NCBI GenBank assembly: GCA_030068145.1
Contig: JAPJBO010000403.1
Location: 1-64,000 of the forward strand
Reading direction: 5' to 3'
DNA: 64,000 nucleotides
Source of the DNA: Diplonema papillatum
Taxonomy: Eukaryota > Euglenozoa > Diplonemea > Diplonemida > Diplonemidae
The notes below the pieces were generated by a model. That model was not told the origin of the DNA and searched no databases. It saw only the letters and a program-made list of their open reading frames with translations. The position numbers and the translations under genes are program-made. Of this stretch, positions 11,201 through 21,929 are shown piece by piece. Position 1 is the first letter of the stretch, and each line of letters begins with the position of its first letter.

Positions 11201-13110
11201 AGGGCACAGAACCGCGCGACGATGTCGACCGCCTGCTGCAGCTCGGCTTCCGCCGCCGCGAAGAGCGTGGCATCATCCGCCAGCGACTCCGACGAAACCT
11301 CCGGTACGCGCGCCGACACCGCTCGGAGCACAATCGACAGCAAGGCGTTGATGAGGATCACCGAAAGTGGGCACCCCTGCAAGATACCGTTGGTGACCTC
11401 AAACTCGGAGCCCACGCCGAGCGGCAGCTTGAACCGTCGCTTCATGCCGCGGTACATGGCGCGCAGGGGGCGCAGGATGCGCGCGTCGAGGCCCATCTCT
11501 TCGGCGAGCCGGAGAACGATCCCCTGCGGTACCCGGTCGAAGCACTTCGCGAAATCGAGTGCGACCATGTACAGCGACTTCGACTCGTCGAGCAGCGTCT
11601 CCTCGATCAGCGTCGTCAGCTCCATGAGGACGTCGTCCGTCCGATGCCCTCTGCGGAAGCCGTGCTGCGACGGAAGAATCCAGCCGTCCTGCCACTCCAT
11701 GACGTCTTGCAAACGCCTGCAGGCCCACAACCGATAGACGCAGCTCGTCACGGTGATTGGCCGCAAGTTCGTTGGCGAGGTGTCGTCGGTCTTTGGTATG
11801 AGCGACACCAACGACGTCAGCATACCCTTCGGCCACTCCCCTCGCTCCTCCACCAGATTGAAAAGCGTCGCGAACCCGTCCAGCAGTTCGTCGGGCAGGG
11901 CCTTCAGCTCGTCCAAACGCCAGCCGTCCACCCCACACGCCGTAGTCTTCTTCTTCCGCTTGTTGAGCACATCCCGTAGCTCGCTCCCGGTCACATCCCG
12001 CAGGTCCATCTGGCGGCGGGGAATAAAACCCTCGAAGGCCCTGCGGAACGCCTCGTACTCGGGCTCTGGGCGTCCTTCCCCGTACATGCGCAGGATCGGG
12101 TCCCACGCCTCCTGCAGCACCTCGTCCATCTCCTCGACGTTGGCGGTGAGCCGCCCATCCGCCGTCCGCACCGCATCGGCCGCCTGCCCCGGACCCCCCC
12201 GCAGCATCGACACAAGAGCCCGGCGATCCGTCCCAAACATCGTCAGCTGCCTCTCTTGTTGCTGCCTCTTCCGCACCCTCGCCGCAGCCGCGTTGAATCT
12301 CGCACTGCGCAGTCGTACGTCGTGCAAGTAAACGCGGGCGACCTCTGCGCTCGGCGGGTCGGAGGGGGGCGGCTCGCCGACCCCGCCGCCACGGATCACG
12401 GCGAGACAGCGCAGCCAGCACAAGCGGAGTTCTTGGGGCACCTGGAATGGTCCGGACGCTTCTAGGCGAGCTCGCTGGTAGACGTAGTGCTCCAGACGCC
12501 GGATCGCATTCCCGTGCCTCAGCTCCGTCTCGCACGCCACGCCCCGGTCCGGCGTACTCCTCGCCGCAACGCGAGTCATCTTCAGCTCCGAGTTACCGCG
12601 GCCGGTGTGCGCACGTCTCTCACAGGCAGGCATCCCGCTGCGGTCTAGCAGGTACTGCTCGCACATTGCGGAGAGCGCCATCCACGCCCCTTCGACGTCC
12701 CCCTCGCGGGCGGCGGCGCACACGGCATCCAGCCTCGGGACCTCGACGACCCTACCTGCCGGCTTCACGGGTATCGCTCGCGGCACGTTGAACCTCCATG
12801 TCTGCTGTTCGAACGCCTGCACCGCGAGTCGAATCCGGACGCAGCGGTGGCCCCTCACGCTCCCTACCCCGATCGTCTCGCATGCAACAAAGGCGGACGC
12901 GGCCGCGCGGTTCATCAGGGCGTAGTCGATGCGCGTGCCGGACGTGTTCGTGCCCGTGTAGGTGTTGGGCGGTCGTCCTCCTTCGCACGCCGCCTGCAGC
13001 TGCGCTGCGTCCGTCCACCCGTTGCTGAGGGCATGCCGAAGCGCCGGCGATCGCTCAAGGTCCGTGTTGAAGTCGCCCATCACGACCGCCGGGGCCTGCC
13101 CCACTATGGC
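8230..13110 (-). mobile_element. APE-type non-LTR retrotransposon (LINE), 5' truncated
   Basis: The element starts at about 13,110 in the last part of the endonuclease and ends with a 3' UTR containing AGCTGGCATAGTGTGGTACT (minus sense). The same tail recurs at 22,855-23,035 and 31,489-31,790, which defines the 3' end of the family. A 5' truncation inside the endonuclease with an intact 3' end is typical of target-primed reverse transcription. A 12-13 base A/T tract sits at the 5' junction. Confidence 0.85.
8263..13110 (-). CDS. LINE polyprotein: partial AP endonuclease, reverse transcriptase, zinc-finger and RGG tail
   Basis: Open for roughly 1,600 codons. N-terminal residues show the endonuclease motif 'MGDFNTDL' and later 'GTRIDYALM', but the catalytic N-terminal half is missing. 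The RT follows with 'GVDGWRLDEL', 'LVSLIPKTDD', 'ALDFAKCFDRVP' (motif A), 'GILQGCPLSVILINAL' (motif B) and 'ESLADDATLFA' (motif C, LADD in place of the usual F/YADD). Downstream are a CCHC motif in 'CRDCDRHAHDTADHLWWECP', a second Cys-rich block ('CHACAKQKCAMC', 'CGTCPNADACC') and a long Gly/Arg-rich tail that probably binds RNA. The frame is intact, so the copy is young, but without a full endonuclease it is unlikely to be autonomous. Upstream codons before ~13,110 are not part of the family. Confidence 0.85.
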   Translation of the reverse strand, partial: AIVGQAPAVVMGDFNTDLERSPALRHALSNGWTDAAQLQAACEGGRPPNTYTGTNTSGTRIDYALMNRAAASAFVACETIGVGSVRGHRCVRIRLAVQAFEQQTWRFNVPRAIPVKPAGRVVEVPRLDAVCAAAREGDVEGAWMALSAMCEQYLLDRSGMPACERRAHTGRGNSELKMTRVAARSTPDRGVACETELRHGNAIRRLEHYVYQRARLEASGPFQVPQELRLCWLRCLAVIRGGGVGEPPPSDPPSAEVARVYLHDVRLRSARFNAAAARVRKRQQQERQLTMFGTDRRALVSMLRGGPGQAADAVRTADGRLTANVEEMDEVLQEAWDPILRMYGEGRPEPEYEAFRRAFEGFIPRRQMDLRDVTGSELRDVLNKRKKKTTACGVDGWRLDELKALPDELLDGFATLFNLVEERGEWPKGMLTSLVSLIPKTDDTSPTNLRPITVTSCVYRLWACRRLQDVMEWQDGWILPSQHGFRRGHRTDDVLMELTTLIEETLLDESKSLYMVALDFAKCFDRVPQGIVLRLAEEMGLDARILRPLRAMYRGMKRRFKLPLGVGSEFEVTNGILQGCPLSVILINALLSIVLRAVSARVPEVSSESLADDATLFAAAEAELQQAVDIVARFCALTGMRLNMAKTLAMGIHAGSTQQRRRRPYASAVKVDGEAIATATAAKILGVRTSVESVQTGRANDARLSAHDGLIDRLGTSKLPFDVRCEVASSNVLSSVLTGCSYETYTQTRLKGLRTRIVRGAFGSKHPSRNVTAVLSILAKGHRLDPMIARPYRILCALFDTCERLPRVCARMRNIVRLYERHETFLPRARLGPVGIAIADGLSVAGIGFEGGDLCSAALGGRRLLGMQRGERHHVVRAQLRRKVWMQLARQRPSYDGVQAGVDCGRTNGLRLTAADGSVRRALTVILSGGVFLAARWGRNARAGEEAAGSEGSASSPASTTASSTTSTASDASGSFDEQAGEDGGSSTGERRPPPDRCCRDCDRHAHDTADHLWWECPAYDEIRRRPCFAELMRADRARWPSCTRVHGVIVEGAPVDAAALHHFMASVYVAREESERGRLAAVQPIHPWRAATSRPAVHHLFDFGRLPDEPPKWPYGGRTMRAMKGWLSALQWTDTGEVSNIELAVDFEVFTGHDILGPPNLAANRRGKTLWTMLATLCRLCRELQLPSPLPAERKDRVGSMRTLGAPMLWGGLTPRPHFAGGEETFEVLEMNFPRAALGDGKNWGGDVFPLYDATRRAQRSARWAEPTPMPQRPRLPVLVPESQADPLLRSQSVCHACAKQKCAMCSGMRRNYSLVVDQCCQVHHQPDDGLRIQCCRAHRLTRCGTCPNADACCGRGHHRGGAGRDSSSGDGGGGGRGGRCRGRGRGRGGRGGGDDSDGDGGGGRGTGRGRARGGGRGSGRGGDRGGGGGGGRSLGESDGLTGRKRRAPSPPGTPTSRGRRRRTTKSPPKRAPPPAGRKRPAPCTPTASPAAALRARRRRRADLGDDGTGLAGPNTPRPPGPARPSSMAGPDSGPFTDSGSDPPRVTQRSRPPAGSSRLLASSASRRAYRRKRESEDSDSFSDYEIVSNCQQQLQPTRVAPRRKRGKSDPSGVT

Positions 13111-13452
13111 CTTTTTTTTTTTGGTAACTGAGGGGGGAAATGCATGACGCACGACCACAAGCCGGACCAAACTTGTGAGTGTGGGACTGTCCGTTTTTCC
13201 GTCGGGACTTACCCACTAAAACCACCTAACTCAGAGATTCGAGAGTTTTTTTTTTTTTTTTTGGCCTGCGCCTCGAAGAGGACCGTCTGCAGGAGCCGCT
13301 CCCGGGACGCTGCTGCCGTGTTCCCCGATGGGGCGTAGACGGCAAAAAAGTGCACGAACGAAAAGGGGAAACGGTCGGTGCCCCTCGAGCTCGGGAACTA
13401 GTCACTCCCGCTTCCCTTTTCGGTCTTCCGGTTTAGCACGTTCACCACCAGT
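13111..13452. other. Spacer with homopolymer tracts
   Basis: Two T tracts (about 13,108-13,120 and 13,245-13,262) bracket unrecognised sequence; no coding frame is supported. Confidence 0.4.
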
Positions 13453-13770
13453 GTGCGTGTTCTCCATTCGGACCGCGTTGTTCGGGCGGACGTCCTTGAA
13501 TTCGCCAAACGCAACCCTGATTTCTTCACCAACGAAATCCTCCCCCACCGCACCTGGACCCAATGGAAGAGGGTTTTGACTTTGGTCGGAACTTCCGAAG
13601 GGTGGGGTGACCTCACGTCATTCCAGGTCGCTAACGTAGTCTACCAGCGGCCGATAGCTCTCTTCATCCTCACCCGGACCGTCAGCCCTACGTACGTTGT
13701 GGATCTCACTGGGATGGCTGCCGTGACGAACCTAGCTTCTTCGTATCACATGCGGAGAGAGAGAGTGGAG
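13453..13770 (+). pseudogene. OTU-like cysteine protease fragment
   Basis: The frame reads 'VRADVLEFAKRNPDFF', then 'TWTQWKRVL', 'SEGWGDLTSFQVANVVYQRP' and 'IALFIL'. This order (helix with N-P-D-F, a W..L segment, W-G-D/G, A-N-V..R-P-I) matches the part of OTU-family proteases that follows the catalytic Cys. The N-terminal D-G-x-C motif was not found upstream, no in-frame ATG exists, and the C-terminal catalytic His region is unclear. OTU domains are often carried by retroelements, and the position just outside the LINE fits a relic. Similarity was judged by eye only. Confidence 0.35.
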
Positions 13771-15275
13771 AGAAACGACAGTGAGGGTTTGGAGGAGGAC
13801 GCGGCGTGCGTCGGGGGAGCCGCCCCCTCCCCCCTCAGGCATCTCTCAGTCTCTGGTGTCAAGGTCGGCGACCATGTTCTCCCTCGGAACGAGATGAGTG
13901 GCCACGTCCACATCGCATAATCGCTCCTGCATCTCAACGATGAGGCGGTTCTCCGCGGGGTGGGGGGACGCGAGCTTCCTGGGCGGCTCTCGGCGGTGCT
14001 GTTGTCATGGAAGACATCCAGCGTCACCCACCCTGTCGTGACGCGCCTGGCCAGCAGGACGCCCAAAATCGCCGTCACGAACTCGCGTCGCCGAATTGGC
14101 GTCGGCGGAGCTAGTCTCGGAAGTGATCAACACGACGAATCGGCAATTATGCCCGCTCACTACGGCGAGACGCATTACGACTACGTCCCTGGGGTTTTTC
14201 GAGCAAGCTGCGCGGAGCAGTGGTGTCAAGGGCTCGGTAGCCGAGGTACGAACCTCACCAGAACCTCAGCGCCAGCACAGCGACCTCACCGACGTCTTCA
14301 ACCACATCCACGACCAATCATACCACATCCACGGCCGAACGAGGAGCTTCTTTATCTCAAAGAGTGTCAACGCCACTCTTTCTATAACATATACATACAT
14401 ACAAAAGGGGTCACGGGATAAGCCGGCAGCCGCTGCTTAACGGCTTATATAAATCCTGAGATGACGATACTTCAACCTTCTTTTCGTTTCAAAATGAAGA
14501 CTGGAGTCTTCTGAAATGAAGACGGGGCTTGGTCAAATCTCGCTCAGATGTTGGATGGTGTCCTGTTACGTTTCGGGTGAAGCTACGGGCCTAGCCGTCA
14601 GCGACGTGGTTTTCCCTGGCACGGCATGTGCCGCAATTCTGAAGGTGGTGATCACAATAAATATTCCGAGGAAGCGCATAACAAGTGCCAAGCTACTCTA
14701 CCACGAATCACGTTAGGTGACGTCAACAAATATGCGCTGCGCTACGAAGCAAATGAGGTTTGCTGGCGGCATGTCAGGGGGGTATGTCAGGGGTTGTCGT
14801 GCGGTCGGACAAGGCGATGCCGGATGGTCGTCGATGCCAAGTGACGCCTGCGGTGCGGACAAGCAAGCTTGTTACCATAAAAAAAGAACCCCTGTTCCTT
14901 CGCTCAGTTCCCCTCTGTTTCACAGTTTTTCCAAAATTTTGTTCTCCTTCGCACTTCTTCCCATTTCCCCAGTTTCGGGCTGGTGTTCACGTTGGTAGGG
15001 AGTCAATAGCCCCCAAAAAACTGGAAAAGTATTCAAAAAACTTCCAAGATCTTCCCAGAATTTCCCAAGATTTCCCAGAATTTCGGTCCCTTTCACGCTT
15101 TTTCACAGTGTTTCACAGTGTTTCACAGTGTCTCACGTGGTTCCACTTTCATACACATACGTTCCCAAGAGCGACTGGTGATATCATGTGAAAGACATGG
15201 GAATTTTTGTGAAATTTGGTGTGTCTCCAATGTAGCCGGCCACCCCATAATATACAATAATTTACAAGAATATAC
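13771..15275. other. Non-coding region, degenerate
   Basis: Only short frames without recognisable domains. It holds a 27-mer around ACAAGCAAGCTTGTTACC at 14,863-14,890 (second copy at 51,566-51,592), a TTTCACAGTG triplet at about 15,103-15,133, runs of TTTCCCAGAA, and the inverted counterpart of the 22-mer from 5.86 kb near 15,230. A TATATAAA-like stretch occurs near 14,444 but no gene follows it. Confidence 0.4.
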
Positions 15276-15650
15276 AATAAGGGCTGACTATTTTTTATTT
15301 TTGGCTCGCGCTCGCGCGCGCCCGAATTTTTGCGAAACCTCGAAAATAAAAATAGTTGGGGAAAAAAAATAGCTTGTGCAGGGTCGACGTGACAACTCGG
15401 ACGCCTCCGCCACTTCTGGTCACCTGGACCACTTCGGGCACTCGGAAATTTTTGAGTTATCTCGGACGCAAAAGTCCCCGCCTGGAAATACCTGCAAACT
15501 GCAGACACGACTCCAATGGCGGCCAATACCAGGTGCCCAGCCAAAAGGGATCTCAACCATAGTTGGGGCAGCCCCAGGGCTGGCTGTTTTTGGCATGGCA
15601 AGAAACTATGCCTTGAACGATGCACGGTCCACCTGGTCCAGACGAAAATA

Positions 15651-15742
15651 TCGGGGAGTATCGGGGAGTTTCGGGGAGTTTCGGGGAATTTCGGGGAGTT
15701 TCGGGGAGTTTCGGGGAAATTCGGGGAGTTTCGGGGTATTTC
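15651..15742 (+). repeat. TCGGGGAGTT short tandem array, copy 1
   Basis: Nine or so units of TCGGGGAGTT with small variants (ATT, AAAT). The same unit forms a second array at 18,268-18,341. Confidence 0.85.
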
Positions 15743-15849
15743 CTTTGTGGCGACCACTTTCCCTGCAGCCGGCCTTGGCGAAGGCGGGGAGGGGGCTACG
15801 CTATTATGGCCCTACCTTGCGCAGAGCGGTCTCGTGTTTGGCTATGCCC

Positions 15850-16680
15850 CGAAGACGAAGATAGAGGATGAGAAGGAAGGACAGACTGGGAGGTACAGGT
15901 TGGCACGGTTTGACACAGGTAGCGACAGGATCCGCTGCGGCAAGGAGAGCAGGAACTGTTCCACCAGAGGTCGTGCGGGTACAGAGACAATGCTCGTGCT
16001 CGAGTCGCAGCTGGGGACGAACAGGCACGCCTTCAATGATGAGGTCTGGGGGATGGACGTATTTTCCACGTATGGGCGGACGTGCTGGTGGGACGCCTTC
16101 GAAGACGGCACCTCCGGCAAGAAGGGGCAGAAGAGGGTAAATTTAGTGGGCGGCGGAGACCCAGTGCATGTGCCCAGGCCACCACCAAGGACGAGAGAGT
16201 GTGCACGAGACATCACAAAGCGAAATGCGAAGAGTGCAAGCATCGGCAAGCGTCGGTAGCGCGCTGCTGCCGAGGCACACCACGCGACAGGGGACGGCCT
16301 CGCCGTGAAGTATTGCGAGAAGCACAGGATGACGCAGTGCGGGACGTGCAAGACGATCGCGGAATGCTGCACACCGCGGATGCCTGCCTGCAGCACGATA
16401 TGCCGATGTGCGGAGTCGGCGGCAAAGAGACGGAAGCGCGGGCCTTCGCCCCTGGGGACGCCCGAAGCGACACCGAAGTCGAGACGCAGGCTGCGACCAT
16501 CGGCCCAAAGCGCCACAAGGGAAGCGGCGGATGCCGGCGCCAACACCGCCATCGAGAACGCCGAAGACAAGGCGACGACACTAGGACGGCCGCTGCAACG
16601 AAGCGGCGGCGTAAGGACTCGCCATCATCGAAGACAGAGACGTGCACTCCGCGGCGGGCAGAGGTCAAGATAAGGTACCA
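15850..16680 (+). pseudogene. Degenerate relic of the LINE C-terminal region
   Basis: Pieces in several frames match the C-terminal part of the LINE at 8.2-13.1 kb, in order: 'NDEVWGMDVFSTYG' (compare 'GKNWGGDVFPLYD'), 'RHHKAKCEECKHR' and 'ASVARCC', 'YCEKHRMTQCGTCKTIAECC' (compare 'CRAHRLTRCGTCPNADACC'), then 'KRRKRGPSPLGTPE' (compare 'GRKRRAPSPPGTPT'). Frameshifts break it between these blocks. It is an old copy or a diverged sister family. Confidence 0.6.
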
Positions 16681-16689
16681 GTGACGAAG

Positions 16690-19640
16690 AGAGGTAGCAC
16701 GAAGAGGTAGTCACGAAAGAGAGCAGATGCAGATTATCGCCACAGGCTCTTTGCATGCTAACCCTAACCACCAGGACCAGGGGCAGCTACGGTCGAAGAC
16801 GGCAATTCGAGCGAGGAGTAAGGTTGATAACCAAAATGAGAGGCACGATGGCCATCCGAAAGCAGGGTTGCAGGATGATGCTTGGCCAAGGATACGGTTG
16901 CTATGGCGACTGGGACAGAGAGATAACGCAAGATAGAGAGTCCTCCTTATGGGGTGGTCACACCTTCGCAGTCCCAGGGCCTCCACCCACCTGCATACGG
17001 TCGTCGACTGACCATTCCCGAGACGAGTTGGAATGCGGGTACCATCTTTCCGGAGATTTCCGGTTCCTCCCGTACTCTACAACTCCCCACATAAGTGAAC
17101 GTGGACTCCGAAGTGGACACTCCTTTCAACCGGGTGCACGAATTCAGAATTCCGGGATGGGTTGACCCACTGTTTCCGATGCGGCTTCCAATCATCGAAG
17201 GCTAAACTCGGGTGCAGGAGCGGTGCTCGTCGTTCGGGACCAGATGGGGGACGACTGGGTCTGCCCGGTTTACACGTGACTGCTGCAGCGTGGTCAGAAG
17301 TGGGAAGGTCATCGGGAGATGGCGGGCGCGAATACTTTTTGCCCAAACCAAAACCCAAGAGGGGATTGGAGAGTTTGACATAAGAATGGCAAACTCGTGG
17401 TACCGAAGGTTGCAACCGCAAACAGAAGAGTCAGATGATGGTTGAACCTGCGCACATGCACACGACGCGTCCTGTTCAGACTCCTCCCCAAGGACTCAAA
17501 GGCAGGTCCTGCAGGTTTTCCAGCAACTGCTGGTTCGCCTTGAGGCCCTCCGAATCCGCAGGCTGAAGGGTGTGCCTCAACAACTGCCCAGGAGTCCAAG
17601 CTACAGTTGGTAGATGCATCCGGTTAGTAGAGGAAGAGGATCGGAGGAGGAGGAACACGGACGGCTCAAGAGAGCCGCGTCCGAAGCACACTAGCACACC
17701 TACCTGGTCTGTGCGGGGTGCAGACCGGGATCGTCAACCAACCGCCCGACAGCGGCTGCAGCGGCAGCAACAGCGGCGGCGACATCGACAGCGGCGACGT
17801 CGCGAGAGCGCACGGAAGGACCCGCGGCACAGCACCAGTCCATTCGCCAAGCGGGGAGGGGATGGCCGTGGAACCCTCCCCCGAGATGACGAAGGCCGGG
17901 GAGAGCCGGGGGCAGTGAAGTAACGAAGCCCGCGAACGGTGGGTGGTGACCCCTCCGAACAGCCTCCCTGGCCCAGGCCCACGCCTGATGCCGCAACCCC
18001 TTAACCCGGGCGGCGGCGCTTTGGCATGAGCCACGAACCTCAAGGGGAGCAGCGGGAGAGGCATCATCCACGCTTCAAAGGCCCACACACTAGCACACCT
18101 ACCTGCACACCTCACCCACTTGCCCGCACCCGTCTACCCAACTACCCACCTGTTCACCCATCCACCGACCTGCCCACCACCATCCACCCATCTGTCCACT
18201 CAACTACCAACCTGTACACCTGCCCACCCACCGGCAGCCCCACTTTTTCCCACAAGAATCGGGCTGAGTATCGGGGAGTTGCGGGGAGTTGCGGGGAGTT
18301 TCGGGGAGTTTCGGGGAAGTGTCGGGGAGTTTCGGGGAACTTACCAGGAGCCCGGACCAGGTGGACGGTCGTGCAAGAAAATGAGAACCTTCAAGAAAAG
18401 TCACAAGACTTTCAATTCTGTGGTGCAGACGATGCCCATTGGAGCACCTGTGCAGCACTACGGCTGCACAGGGGCAACACTGCTACATAGGAAGGAAGGT
18501 AGGGAAACGAGAACTGCTTGCAAGCGAGTCGGATGAGCCTGTGTTCTGTTTGTGTGGAAAGCCATCTAACTGCGATTGACTGAGGCTGAGGGGCGAAGAA
18601 GAACCCCTTGTGTTGTGAGACTGTACCTGGCCCGGAATCTGGGGTCATGGGACGATGGGCCCTACTACTGCTGGCACTGGGCTCGTGAGCTTGCCCATCC
18701 TTTTGGACGCATCTGCCACACTGTGGGCATCTTTCTAGGCTGTGGAACTGCTTATTCGCATTGTTTCCTTCCAGTTTCCTGACATCTGCAATGAACTTCA
18801 CGAAGCCGGGAGCGTCGACACTCATTGCATAGATTCATGCTCAGTGTGGCTCCTGCGCCAGCCGCGCCAGGCCGCGCCAGAAAACCCTGTTTTCCGGCGC
18901 GTTTGGCGCGCCCTTAAGTGTTTTCACCAGAAATTGACAACTTTTTCATTTTGGGCTCAGCATTCGTCCATTTTCTCGGCGATCCCGGCGTGCGTTCCGA
19001 CAATTCTTTTGTTCGATGAGAAGATCGATGACGAAATCTTCCAGAGAACCTGTTCTCAGAGGGTGCAGCCTATTCTGGTGCCTTCCCACACCCCATGTCC
19101 TTTCAGAGCCACTGAAAAACAAGCTTTTTCCAGGGGATCGATCCCTGCAAGCAGCCTTTTTGCACTAGGATGGCAACCACCGGTGGCCACCCATGGTGGT
19201 TGCCCAACCATGCTCCGACTCTTCTGCAAACCCGAGCACTTCCCCTGGGATCTGTGCGAGGTCCTTCAGCAATCGAGAGGTCCAAAGCAGCCAACCTCGA
19301 GCATGTGCCAAAAGACACAAACTGGATCCATCGACGCCAACTTCACATCTATGATCTCTCTCCACGTCCGCTTCTACGTATCTCGTTGGCTTCATGGGAG
19401 TCCATGTGGACTAGCTGTTCATCAGCAAATCCCCAGCAACGGTGCCGTGTGCCTGCTGGTCTTGTCTAGATACTTTGTGAACTCGTGTTGGCGTTGTCGG
19501 TATGTTTTCGGATTATTTTGAGGGGCTGAACTTAAAATGCATCCGATGCCCACCCAAGATTGGACTCACGGCTCGAATGGCACTGCGGCCGGGTGTCCGT
19601 CAAACTTTTTTTTTTTTTTGTAATTTTCTGCCCTATTATT
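16690..19640. other. Non-coding region with simple repeats
   Basis: No supported gene. It holds a block at 17,023-17,085 (GACGAGTTGGAATGCGGG, then a TTTCCGGAG run) that recurs diverged at 55,860-55,915 inside the actin intron, a CACC-rich pyrimidine stretch at 18,090-18,240, a second TCGGGGAGTT array at 18,268-18,341, and a GCGCC-rich segment near 18,860-18,915. The rest is unrecognised. Confidence 0.4.
18268..18341 (+). repeat. TCGGGGAGTT short tandem array, copy 2
   Basis: Units of TCGGGGAGTT and TGCGGGGAGT, matching the array at 15,651-15,742. Both arrays are followed or preceded by a CC(T/A)GG..GGTGGAC..GGTCC-type context, which suggests that a larger unit was duplicated. Confidence 0.8.
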
Positions 19641-19802
19641 TTTTTTTTAGCGCGCGCGCCCAGTTTTTTTTGAGGTGCCCGAGCGCGAGCCAAAAATAAA
19701 AAATAGTCAGCCCTAATATACAAATCAATATGGTACGACTGCAGTTAAAGAAACAATCAGAGCAGCTCTGCGAAGTAACAGCTTTATCGTTGAACCCAAC
19801 TC

Positions 19803-21383
19803 ATGGCAGAATCGAAGAGAACTCCCAATGGCCAACCAGAGACTCAAAAATACCGGCTTCATAAAACTCAAAACAGTTTGGAACTACGCGAAAAGGTCAG
19901 GAACAAAATGGGGCGCAACAAAAACCCACCCAGTGCAGTTAAAAAACTCGCTCTGAGTCAGTCGCAGGAGAGTACACGCACAACCTCTAAGCCAGCAGCC
20001 AAGAGCCAAAAGAGGAAACAGCTAGTCGAAAGCGAAGACAGCACGAGTGACAGCAGCCCCCCTCTGCCGAAGCCGAAGAAGTTAAAGGAGAACCTTGACA
20101 AAGCACAACCTCTGCCGAAGCCGAAGAAGTTAAAGGAGAACCTTGACAAAGCACAAGAGAGCAGCAAGAAGAAAAATCGATCGTACTACGTTTCTCCTGC
20201 AACTCGACTTCAGGGTCTTTCGGACACCCAGAAAAAAGGCCTGGTGGTGAAGACAGTGGAGAGTCTCGACTTTGACGTGCGCCAGGCAAAGCTGAAGGAA
20301 GGCCGAAAAGAGACCGACACTGTCTGGTGGTGCAATCCATGCAACCAGATCATCGACCACCGGGAGCAGTCAACGGCGAAGAACCACAGTGTTTGCAAGT
20401 CACACCTTAGGCGCCTCGAGGCGCTCGCCAAACAACCAACAAAGCCCATGCCAGCTGAAAGCGCTGCCTTGAAGCAGGCCTGTCTCTCGGTACCAAACAA
20501 AGAGGCTTTTGAGGATGATGTCTCATTTGTCGCTTGCGCAGCTGGCCTGACTCGAGGACAGACGGAAATGATGATGCTGCCTGTGCGGAAGCACCTGTTC
20601 CCGAAATTCAGCTCAGCCCAGAGTCTTCTGGCCCGCATGCCGAAGCATGTCACAGAGGCCGAAGAACGGATTAAATTCGTTGTTGAAAGGCAGTTGCTCG
20701 GAATTGCACTTGACAGCACAACAAGCCCGTCGTTGAACCTGCAATACATGGGCATAACTGCTTTCCTCGAGAAAGATGTGGTGCTCCTTGGGATCGACTC
20801 CCTTGGCGATGGAAGCGCATACGCGGCAGAAGACGTAGAACAGCTCATTGCCGGATCACAAAAGAATTCAGCTTCGAAGTTTCTTTTGTAAACTTAAACA
20901 GGTGCGCTGTGAACCAAAAGCTGGCAAAGGGCATGAAGAACGCGCCTGTTGTGTGGTGCCTTGGGCACCACTTGAACAAGGCCTTGCGCGAGTACTTTAC
21001 GACTCTGTTCCCCGATGCAGTCGAGTTGTGTACCCTCTTTTCGCAGGCGCTTGGTGGGTCGAAGAATGCTCGTCGGCGGAGGTGGAAGACTTTCAGAGCA
21101 AGTACCAAAGTAGCGAACGGGCGCGGCACCAGGAAAACAAAGACCAAGTGACGAAGATAAAGAAATGCCTGAAAATGATTGAGCAGGGAGACGTTGTGGC
21201 AGCAAACTCGTTGAAAAAAGCTTTTCCAGAAGTCGAAGACTCCATTCGCCTCGAAAAGGCGAAGGAATATATCAGAGCCAACGAAGCCGGAGGCGGCGAA
21301 CGACGCAACGCGAAAGCACGGGTCGGCGCATTGTATACGCCCCGGCTGTCTGCTTGTCTCCGGGTCGCCGACGACCCTTAACC
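19803..21383 (+). pseudogene. Broken hAT-like transposase-type gene with BED-like zinc finger
   Basis: From ATG 19803 the first frame gives 362 residues. The N-terminus is basic and Ser-rich with a perfect tandem duplication of the 16-residue unit 'PLPKPKKLKENLDKAQ' (20,068-20,155). A BED-like finger follows ('WWCNPCNQI', then 'KNHSVCKSHLRRLE'), then a helical region and 'GIALDSTTSPS', which resembles the first catalytic Asp region of hAT transposases. The frame stops at 20891. A different frame from ~20909 gives 'VVWCLGHHLNKALREYF', like the hAT C-H-x-L-N motif, and a third from ~21,070 gives 'KYQSSERARHQENKDQ' up to 21383. Several frameshifts therefore separate the parts; an intron could explain the first break (AAACAG at 20,901-20,906), but not all. 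The C-terminal dimerisation motif is missing. Confidence 0.5.
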
Positions 21384-21696
21384 TGCCTCTTTTCTCTCTC
21401 CACTCGTATGATTCCCTGAGATGTTCGCTTCGGCTTGAGCACTCGGGATGACGACACAGGAGAGGGATAGGGGCCGGGGAGGGAGGGTCCCGCCCGTTTC
21501 ATCTATCATCAATGTCGAGTTCATGTTCTCTCATCTTCTCAAGGTCGAGAGACAAGCTTTGAGATTTCGTCGCGAGGTAACCCCTCGCTCGCTAAAATAC
21601 CCTCTTTCAGGCCCTCACGCTTTCAGGCACGCACAGTCTCTCCGGGATCTGGCTTATCTCGGTCAATTGTCTCCACGTCGACCCCGCAATTTTCAA

Positions 21697-21910
21697 GGCC
21701 ACGGAGTTGAATCGACTTGGACTTTTCGGACATGTATTAGCAAGGGTGTTCCCATTGTATCCAACTGGGAAAGAAAGGCACCTTCCCCGCGCAGATTGCC
21801 AACCGATTTAATGAGCCGTCTGCAGACCCCCTGTTAATCCATTTACTCCGAGACTTGCGTGGCTCAATCCTTGAAGCAAGCACATGACTACTGGCGGGAT
21901 CAACCAGGTT
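21697..21910 (-). rRNA. 18S rRNA 5'-end fragment, copy 1
   Basis: The reverse complement starts ACCTGGTTGATCCCGCCAGT and continues through the universally conserved 5' domain to GCTAATACATGTCCG and CCGTGGCC, about 214 nt. Substitutions at conserved sites (for example CCCGCC for CCTGCC, CACGCAAGT) suggest a pseudogene fragment. CGAGTGACAAGAA precedes it, as in copy 2. Confidence 0.8.
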
Positions 21911-21929
21911 TCTTGTCACTCGAGACTGG

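Larger units (their letters stand above)
15280..19714. mobile_element. Putative element bounded by inverted terminal repeats
   Basis: The left end starts AGGGCTGACTATTTTTTATT and continues TTTGGCTCGCGCTC into a GCGCGCGC tract. The right end (about 19,645-19,714) is its reverse complement, ending AATAGTCAGCCCT. AATA flanks both ends and could be a 4 bp target duplication, but the flanks are low-complexity. The interior is a patchwork (TCGGGGAGT arrays, LINE relic) with no transposase, so two independent solo elements in opposite orientation are equally possible. Confidence 0.4.
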
